Assembly: GCA_035651815.1 (NCBI GenBank)
Contig: DASRFB010000135.1
Span: forward strand, 1-64,000
DNA from: VBDM01 sp035651815
GTDB lineage: Bacteria; Pseudomonadota; Gammaproteobacteria; Burkholderiales; SG8-39
Length of the DNA: 64,000 nucleotides
Direction of reading: 5' to 3'
In this document: piece by piece, positions 58,075 to 64,000 of the stretch
How positions within the stretch are numbered: position 1 is the stretch's first letter
Layout of the letters: the number at the start of each line of letters is the position of its first letter
Notes under the pieces: model-generated
Database searches by the model: none
The model's input: only the letters and a program-made list of their open reading frames with translations
What the model was told of the DNA's origin: nothing
Position numbers and translations under genes: made by a program

Positions 58075-61000
58075 TTGGACATCGTCGAGAGCCTGATCGC
58101 GCGGCCGGGACAGACGCAGGACGAGCGCCTGCCGGCCGGGCTCGCGCCGCGCTTCGTCGACGTCGAGGAGCGCACCGCGGCCGACCTGTACCGCTACGCG
58201 CGCGCGCTCGCCGCGCAGGTGAACTTCTTCGACGCGCCCGGCGGTACGGTGCAGGCGACGGGCGACTGGACGCCGTTCTTCGGCGGCGCGCTGCCGGCCG
58301 GCCGCGACGGCACGACGCCGCCGCACCTCGCGCTGCTCGCCGCCTTCCTCAAGCTCTACCGCGTGCCGCGCGCCGCGATGAACGGCATCGGCGCGCGGCA
58401 CCTGGAGTTCTTCTACCGGCGCGTCCTCGGCTTCGCGGCGCGCGTGCCGCGGCCCGACCGCGCGCACCTGCTGATCGAGCTGAAGAAAGGCGCCGAGCCG
58501 GTCGCGATCGGGCCGGCGCACGCGTTCGGCGCGGGCAAGGACGCCGCGGGCGCCGAGCGCGTGTACGCGCCGCTCGAGGAGACCGTGATCAACGCGGCCA
58601 AGGTCGAGAGCCTGCGCTCGGTCTTCGTCGACCCGGCGGGCGGCGGCACGGTGTGCTTCGCGCCGCAGGCCGACTCGGCCGACGGGCTGGGCGCGCCGCT
58701 GCGCGGCGACGAGGCGAAGTGGCGCGGCTTCGGCTCGCCGGACCTGCCGGCGGCGCCGGTCGGCTTCGCGATCGCGGCGCCGGTGCTGCGCATGGCGCAG
58801 GGACGGCGCGCGGTGACGCTCGCGCTCGAGGTCGACGGCCTCGGCGCCGGGCTGACCGCGACCCAGCTCGAGCAGCGCCTCGAGTGCTTCGTCACCGGCG
58901 CCAAGGGCTGGCTCGGCCCCTACGTGCCCGACGCGACGCTCGCCCCGGGCACGCTCGCGCTCGCGTTCACCGTGCCGCCCGAGGACGACGCGGTCGCCGA
59001 CTACGACACCGCGAAGCACGGCCACGCGTTCGCCGCCGCGGCGCCGGTGGTGCAGGTGCTGCTCAAGGTCGAGGACGACGAGCACCGGCCGCAGGGCTAC
59101 CGCGACCTGATGCCGGCGGTCGTGCACCGCGCGAGCGTCGCGGTCGACGTCGCCGGCGTCACCGCGCTCGCGCTCGAGAGCGACCTCGGCCCGCTCGATC
59201 CCAAGCGCGCGTGCATGCCGTTCGGACCGACGCCCGTGCCCGGGTCGCGCTTCATGGTGGGCTGTCCCGAGGCGCTCGCGAAGAGCCTGTCCGAGCTGAG
59301 CCTCGAGCTGAGCTGGCTCGGCGTGCCCTCGCCCTTCGCCGGCGTCTACGCCGACTATCCCGATCCCCCGACCGAGTCCTCGCTCACGGTGAGCGCGGCG
59401 CTGCGCGACGCGGCCGGCCACACGATCCCGGCGTCCCGGCACTTCGCGCTGCTGCAGCCGCGCGACGGCGCCAAGGTGACGATGACGCTGATCGGCGCCG
59501 GCGCCTCCCCGGCCGCCGGCGCCGGGCCGCGCTTCGAGGCGCTGCCCGCGCTGCGGCTGCGCGCCTTCGAGCTGGGCGGCGGCGCGATGTTCAGCGTCGC
59601 CGCGCGGCGCGAGCGGCTGCGCTTCCCCGTCTACGGCTTCGGCGCGAGCCCCGCGCCCGAGCAGCGCGCCGGCTTCGTCACCTTCACGCTCGACCGCGAC
59701 TTCGGCCACACCGACTACCGCTCGAAGCTGCTCGCGCAGCATCCGCTCGCGCACGAGCCTTATACGCCGACGCTCTCGGGCATCTCGCTCTCGTACAAGG
59801 CGGCGAGCGCGGCCGTCCCGGTGGATTCCGCGTCCGACGCCGACTTCGCGAGCGGCGAGCTGCAGTTCTTCCACGTCGGCTGCTTCGGCCAGCGGCGCGA
59901 GCACGGCTGGCTGCGCGCGCAGCTCGCGTTCGTCGCCGACAAGCGCGTGCCGCTGTTCCCGGACTACCCCGACGAGGGCGAGCTGCTGATCGGGCTGTCG
60001 TCGCTCGCCGCCGGCGACGGCGTCTCGCTGCTCTTCAAGGTCGCCGAAGGGAGCGCCGATCCCGACGTCGACCCGCAGCCCGAGGTGCGCTGGGCGGTGC
60101 TGTGCGACAACTACTGGAAGCCGCTCGCCGGCGGCGACTCGGTGCGCGACGCCACCGACGACCTGCTCGCGACCGGCATCGTCGCGGTCACCGTGCCGGC
60201 CGAGGCGACGACGCAGAACACCTTCCTGCCGCCGGGCCTGCTGTGGCTGAAGGCGTCGGTGCAGCGCGACACGACCGGCGTGTGCGCGCTCGTCGCCGTC
60301 GCCGCGAACGCGATCGAGGTCGAGCGCGCCTCCGCCGCGCCGCCCGCGGCGCGCCTGTGGACGCCGCTGCCGAAAGGCACGATCGCGAAGCTCAAGACGC
60401 CGGTCGCCGCGGTGAAGGGCGTGAAGCAGCCGTACGCGAGCTTCGGCGGCACGGTGCTCGAGTCCGGCCGCGCGCTCGACACGCGCGCCGCCGAGCGGCT
60501 GCGCCACCGCGCGCGCGCGATCGCGGCCTGGGACTACGAGCGCATCGTGCTCGAGGCCTTCCCCGAGATCCGCAAGGTCAAGGCCGTGCCGCACTGCGCG
60601 GTGCAGGGCGGCTTCCTCGATCCCGGGCACGTGACGCTCGTCGTCGTGCCCGACCTGCGCCTGCGCAACGCGGTCGATCCGCTGCAGCCGCGCGCCGACG
60701 CCGACACGCTGCGCCGCGTGCGCGAGCTCGTGCAGGCGCGCGCGCCGATGCGCATCGGCGTGCACGCGCGCAACCCGCGCTTCCAGCGCATCCGGCTCGA
60801 CTTCAAGGTGCGCTTCCGCCCCGGCGTCGAGTTCAACTACCACGCGCGGCTGCTGCGCGAGGCGCTCATCGACCACCTGTGCCCGTGGCGCCACGATCCG
60901 GGAGCGGCGATCGCGTTCGGCGGCACCGTCCACAAGTCGCAGCTGCTCGACTTCGTCGAGGACACCGGCTACGTCGACTACGTCACCGACTTCCGCATGC

Positions 61001-61128
61001 ACGACCTGCGCGGCGGCACCGCAGACGCCGAGGACGTCGAGGAGGCGCGCGCGCAGACGCCCGACACCATCCTCGTGTCCGACGCGAGCCACGACATCGC
61101 GCCGGTGCCCGACGCGGCCGCCGCATGA
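58075..61128 (+). CDS. Baseplate J-like wedge protein (gp6/Afp11-like)
   Basis: 1017 residues, apparently a TTG start two bases after gp25. The N-terminal segment FVDVEERTAADLYRYARALAAQVNFFD and the C-terminal third (LRHRARAIAAWDYERIVLEAFPEIRKVKAVPHCA; RRVRELVQARAPMRIGVHARNPRFQRIRLDFKV) match large eCIS gpJ proteins. It forms the wedge ring of the baseplate. ATGA overlap with the following gene. Confidence 0.9.
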   Translation: MDIVESLIARPGQTQDERLPAGLAPRFVDVEERTAADLYRYARALAAQVNFFDAPGGTVQATGDWTPFFGGALPAGRDGTTPPHLALLAAFLKLYRVPRAAMNGIGARHLEFFYRRVLGFAARVPRPDRAHLLIELKKGAEPVAIGPAHAFGAGKDAAGAERVYAPLEETVINAAKVESLRSVFVDPAGGGTVCFAPQADSADGLGAPLRGDEAKWRGFGSPDLPAAPVGFAIAAPVLRMAQGRRAVTLALEVDGLGAGLTATQLEQRLECFVTGAKGWLGPYVPDATLAPGTLALAFTVPPEDDAVADYDTAKHGHAFAAAAPVVQVLLKVEDDEHRPQGYRDLMPAVVHRASVAVDVAGVTALALESDLGPLDPKRACMPFGPTPVPGSRFMVGCPEALAKSLSELSLELSWLGVPSPFAGVYADYPDPPTESSLTVSAALRDAAGHTIPASRHFALLQPRDGAKVTMTLIGAGASPAAGAGPRFEALPALRLRAFELGGGAMFSVAARRERLRFPVYGFGASPAPEQRAGFVTFTLDRDFGHTDYRSKLLAQHPLAHEPYTPTLSGISLSYKAASAAVPVDSASDADFASGELQFFHVGCFGQRREHGWLRAQLAFVADKRVPLFPDYPDEGELLIGLSSLAAGDGVSLLFKVAEGSADPDVDPQPEVRWAVLCDNYWKPLAGGDSVRDATDDLLATGIVAVTVPAEATTQNTFLPPGLLWLKASVQRDTTGVCALVAVAANAIEVERASAAPPAARLWTPLPKGTIAKLKTPVAAVKGVKQPYASFGGTVLESGRALDTRAAERLRHRARAIAAWDYERIVLEAFPEIRKVKAVPHCAVQGGFLDPGHVTLVVVPDLRLRNAVDPLQPRADADTLRRVRELVQARAPMRIGVHARNPRFQRIRLDFKVRFRPGVEFNYHARLLREALIDHLCPWRHDPGAAIAFGGTVHKSQLLDFVEDTGYVDYVTDFRMHDLRGGTADAEDVEEARAQTPDTILVSDASHDIAPVPDAAAA

Positions 61129-63674
61129 GCCTGCCCGCGATCCCCGTCGTGCGCAAGCCCGACCTCGAGCCGCTCGGGCTCGACCAGCAGCCGCTGTTCG
61201 ACCTCGGGATGCGCGCGGTGCGCGCCTACGCGAGCGAAGTGTGGACCGACCACAACGTGCACGACCCCGGGGTGACGGCGCTCGAGCTGCTGTGCTACGC
61301 GCTCACCGACCTGTGCTACCGCGCCTGCTACCCGATCGAGGACCTGCTCGCGCTCGAGCGCGGCAACGCGGCGGGCATGGCGGGCCAGTTCTACACCGTG
61401 CGCCAGGCGCTCCCGAACGCGCCGCTCACCGAGCTCGACTACCGCAAGCTGCTGATCGACGTCGACGGCGTGCGCAACGCCTGGATCCTCCCGGCCGACG
61501 CCGATCCGATCTACGTCGATCCCGCCGCGGGCGAGCTGCTCGCGGCGAGCCCGGGGACGCCCGACATCCGCGAGGTGCGGCTGCGCGGCCTGTACCGGGC
61601 GCTGATCGAGCTGCAGGATCCGGACGCGGCCCCGGCCGACCGCGCCCGCGTGGTCGCGGCGGCGGCCGCGGCGCTGCAGTCGCACCGCAACCTGTGCGAG
61701 GACTTCACCGGCGTCGACGTCGTCGATACGCAGGCGTTCCTGCTGTGCGCCGAGGTGGAGATCGAGCCGCAGGCCGACCCGAGCGAGACCTATGCGGAGA
61801 TCCTGGTCGCGGTGCAGGAGCACCTCGCCCCCGGCGTGCCGCGCCACGCGCGCTCGGACATGCTCGCGCGCCCGGCCGCCGACGGCAGCGAGCGCACCGA
61901 TCCCGATCTCTACGAGGGTCCGGCGCTCGCGCACGGCTTCATCGACGATGGCGAGCTCGCCGCGGCCGAGCTGCGCGCGACCATCCGGCTCTCCGACGTG
62001 ATCGCGCTCGTGATGGACGTCGACGGCGTGCGCGCGGTGCGCGAGATCGTGCTGCGTCCCGCCGACCCCGACGAGGCCGAGGCGACGAAGGACGACAGCA
62101 AGTGGGAAGTTCGCGTCGATCCCGGCCGGCGATCGGTGCTCGACCCCGATCGTTCGCGCCTCGTCCTGTACAAGAACGGCATGCCGCTGCCGCGCGGCGC
62201 CGACGTCGCGGCGCGCTACCAGGCGCTGAAGGACGCGGCCGAGGCGCTGTTTCGCCCGCGCGCGATGGGCGACCCCGCGATCCCGCTCGGGCGCTGGCGC
62301 GGCGCGTCCGGCTACGCGTCGCTGCAGCAGCATTTCCCCGACGTGTACGGCATCGGCGGCGCCGCGCTGCCGCCCGGCGCCGGGCCCGAGCGCGCGGCGC
62401 AGGCGCTGCAGCTCGAGGGCTATCTCCTGTTCTTCGACCAGTGGCTCGCGAACGCCTTCGCGCAGCTCGGCGGCGTGCGCGACCTGTTCTCGCGCGATCC
62501 GGAGATCGCGCGCACGTATTTCGCCCAGCCGGTTCCGGGGATGGACGCGCTGTACCGCCCCGGGGCGGGAGCGGTCCCGCTCGAGAGCGCGGCCGAGGCG
62601 ATCGCGCGCCGCAACCGCTTCCTCGATCATCTCGTCGCCCGCTTCGCCGAGCGCCTGCCCGACGATCTGCAGGTCCAGGCGGCGCTCTTCGGCGCGACGC
62701 CCGCCGCGCTCGCGCGCGCGAAGTGCGCCTTCCTCGCGCACGTCCCGCGCCTTTGCGCCGAGCGCGGCCTCGCGTTCGACTACACGGCCGATCCGGCGTC
62801 GAGCGCGCACGCGGCCGACGTCTCGGGCCTCGAGAAGCGCCTCGCGCACCTGCTCGGCCTGGGCAGCCTCGCGCGCGAGGTCTACCAGGAGCAGGACGCG
62901 GACGGCATCGACGAGTACCGCTGGCGCGTGCGCCGGCGCTTCGCCGACGGCGTGCTGCTCAGCGCCGAGGCGCACTACGCGACGCCCGATCTCGCCGACG
63001 CCGCCATGGCCGCCGCGATCGCCGCGGCCGCGCAGGCCTCGGGCTACCAGCGCCGCCAGACCGGTCCCGGCAGGTTCTACTTCAACGTCGTCGACGGCGC
63101 CGGCCACGTCATCGGCCGGCGCATCGAGTACTTCGCGACCGCGGCGGCGCGCGACGCGGCGATCGACGAGCTGATCGACCTCGTCGGCCGGGATCGCGGC
63201 GAGCGCGCGTGCGTGATCGAGAACATCCTGCTGCGCCCGCGTCCCGGCGCCGCGGACACCTTCCTGCCGGTCTGCGCCGAGCCCGCGTGCGCCGACGGCT
63301 GTCCGGGCGACGACCCGTACTCCTACCGCCTGCACGTCGTGCTGCCCGCGCTCGCGCCGCGCTTCCGCAACATGGAATTCCGCCGCTACGCCGAGGAGGT
63401 GATCCGCGAGGAGACGCCGGCGCACCTGCTCGCGAAGATCTGCTGGGTGAGCGACGACGACCTGAGCGCGATCGAGGCGGCGTGGCGCGCGTGGCAGGCG
63501 GTCCTCGCCGGGACCGATACGGCGGGCGCCGCCGCCAAGCTCGCCGCGCTCGCCGACGCGCTGTTCCGCGCGAAGAACGTGTACCCGGCGTCGGCGCTCG
63601 CCGACTGCGCCGCGCCCGAGAAATTCGTCCTCGGGCGCAGCGCGCTCGGCAGCGAGCCGCCGCCCCCGGCGTGA
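61125..63674 (+). CDS. Large eCIS baseplate-region protein (Afp12 position)
   Basis: 849 residues. It begins PAIPVVRKPDLEPLGLDQQPLFDLGMRAVRAY and contains VWTDHNVHDPGVTALELLCYALTDL, recalling the N-terminal repeat seen in gpJ-type proteins, then a long central part and a cysteine-bearing segment (CAEPACADGCPGD) near 715. By order it corresponds to Afp12/gp7-like wedge proteins, but sequence assignment is weak. No signal peptide or membrane segment. Confidence 0.75.
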   Translation: MSLPAIPVVRKPDLEPLGLDQQPLFDLGMRAVRAYASEVWTDHNVHDPGVTALELLCYALTDLCYRACYPIEDLLALERGNAAGMAGQFYTVRQALPNAPLTELDYRKLLIDVDGVRNAWILPADADPIYVDPAAGELLAASPGTPDIREVRLRGLYRALIELQDPDAAPADRARVVAAAAAALQSHRNLCEDFTGVDVVDTQAFLLCAEVEIEPQADPSETYAEILVAVQEHLAPGVPRHARSDMLARPAADGSERTDPDLYEGPALAHGFIDDGELAAAELRATIRLSDVIALVMDVDGVRAVREIVLRPADPDEAEATKDDSKWEVRVDPGRRSVLDPDRSRLVLYKNGMPLPRGADVAARYQALKDAAEALFRPRAMGDPAIPLGRWRGASGYASLQQHFPDVYGIGGAALPPGAGPERAAQALQLEGYLLFFDQWLANAFAQLGGVRDLFSRDPEIARTYFAQPVPGMDALYRPGAGAVPLESAAEAIARRNRFLDHLVARFAERLPDDLQVQAALFGATPAALARAKCAFLAHVPRLCAERGLAFDYTADPASSAHAADVSGLEKRLAHLLGLGSLAREVYQEQDADGIDEYRWRVRRRFADGVLLSAEAHYATPDLADAAMAAAIAAAAQASGYQRRQTGPGRFYFNVVDGAGHVIGRRIEYFATAAARDAAIDELIDLVGRDRGERACVIENILLRPRPGAADTFLPVCAEPACADGCPGDDPYSYRLHVVLPALAPRFRNMEFRRYAEEVIREETPAHLLAKICWVSDDDLSAIEAAWRAWQAVLAGTDTAGAAAKLAALADALFRAKNVYPASALADCAAPEKFVLGRSALGSEPPPPA

Positions 63675-63695
63675 ACGCATTCCAAGGAGCGTCCC

Positions 63696-64000
63696 ATGAC
63701 GACCGAAACATCGCTGAGCCTCGACGACATCGAGACCGCCTATACGGTGTTCGAGACCGACCAGGTCCTCACCGCCGACCAGCTGAACGGCGTCGCCGAC
63801 TACCTCGACGACCAGCAGCGCCTGACGCGCGTCGCCCTCGTCGGCGTGGGGATCTCGTGCGGGCTCTGGCCGTCGCTGCAATCGGGCGCGGTGCGCCTCT
63901 CGGGCGGCGTCGGCACCACGACCGACGGCGACGTGCTGTTCTTCCCCGGACCGGTCGTCTACGACCACTACAAGCCCTACGACGCGACGACGCCGAAGTA
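63696..64000 (+). CDS. eCIS-locus protein, N-terminal fragment cut by window edge
   Basis: 101 codons are visible with AAGGAG seven bases before the ATG. The peptide includes FETDQVLTADQLNGVADYLDDQQRLTRVALVGVGISCGL and GGVGTTTDGDVLFFPGPVVYDHY. This pattern resembles proteins that follow Afp12-type genes in some eCIS clusters and may begin a fibre or accessory structural protein. Function cannot be read from the fragment. Confidence 0.6.
   Translation, partial: MTTETSLSLDDIETAYTVFETDQVLTADQLNGVADYLDDQQRLTRVALVGVGISCGLWPSLQSGAVRLSGGVGTTTDGDVLFFPGPVVYDHYKPYDATTPK

Noticed and set aside
58024..61092. 1022-codon open frame on the minus strand opposite the baseplate J gene
   Set aside because: Arg/Ala/Glu-rich shadow translation with no recognisable domain; the plus-strand gene has clear family motifs and coupled starts.
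60978..63968. 996-codon minus-strand open frame across the last two eCIS genes
   Set aside because: Same shadow composition, and it spans an intergenic ribosome site on the plus strand.
50762..64000. Type VI secretion system or prophage
   Set aside because: No TssB/C, ClpV or membrane-complex genes, and no capsid, terminase, holin or integrase; DUF4255, DUF5908 and LysM genes are eCIS markers.

Overview
The window reads as chromosome from a very GC-rich betaproteobacterium, probably Burkholderiales-like and possibly an uncultured soil or sediment lineage. The evidence is the gene order mltG-tmk-holB-pilZ-tatD, the betaproteobacterial small families DUF3460 and DUF4936, a TctC/Bug tripartite receptor and strong third-position G/C. 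No rRNA, tRNA, CRISPR array, integrase or complete insertion sequence was seen. Genes are packed tightly, with many ATGA, GTGA or TGATG stop/start overlaps, and no gene-free stretch exceeds about 300 bases.

Layout. 1-2055 (minus): a class II aldolase/short-chain dehydrogenase fusion overlapping the start of an mtnA-type isomerase, which suggests a methylthioribose or 5-deoxyribose salvage branch. 2.1-8.4 kb: GNAT enzyme, NRDE/DUF4936/YgfZ operon, then mltG-tmk-holB-pilZ-tatD. 8.4-15.6 kb: small proteins, then the SOS mutagenesis unit lexA-imuA-imuB-dnaE2 behind a perfect LexA box. 15.6-25 kb: TPR protein, cyclopropane synthase family enzyme, a branched-chain-type ABC importer (binding protein, LivH, M, G, F), and Pcm, LigA, LigB and core-MetE in one run. 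25-36 kb: an orphan form II CoxL-like molybdoenzyme, two cyclic-di-GMP enzymes, an RRM protein, a second LigB-like dioxygenase, a RAYT transposase and a cytochrome c/Vgb-propeller fusion. 36-40 kb: kaiC-kaiB-kaiB-hybrid kinase. 40-50.5 kb: membrane proteins, a haem-oxygenase-like diiron oxidase paired with a PaaK-like adenylating enzyme, a hydrolase, a 2-hydroxyacid dehydrogenase, a glycosyltransferase, a ChbG/HpnK deacetylase, two lipoproteins and a Bug receptor.

50.7 kb to the end is the most striking part: an extracellular contractile injection system (eCIS, the Afp/PVC family of phage-tail-like particles). It encodes a DUF4255 terminator, sheath, two tubes, DUF5908, a LysM adaptor, spike, PAAR tip, gp25 wedge, baseplate J, a large baseplate-region protein and the beginning of a further component. 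A near-consensus sigma-54 promoter lies directly before its first gene. The AAA ATPase, tape measure, fibres and cargo genes expected of such systems are not in the window and would have to lie beyond position 64000.
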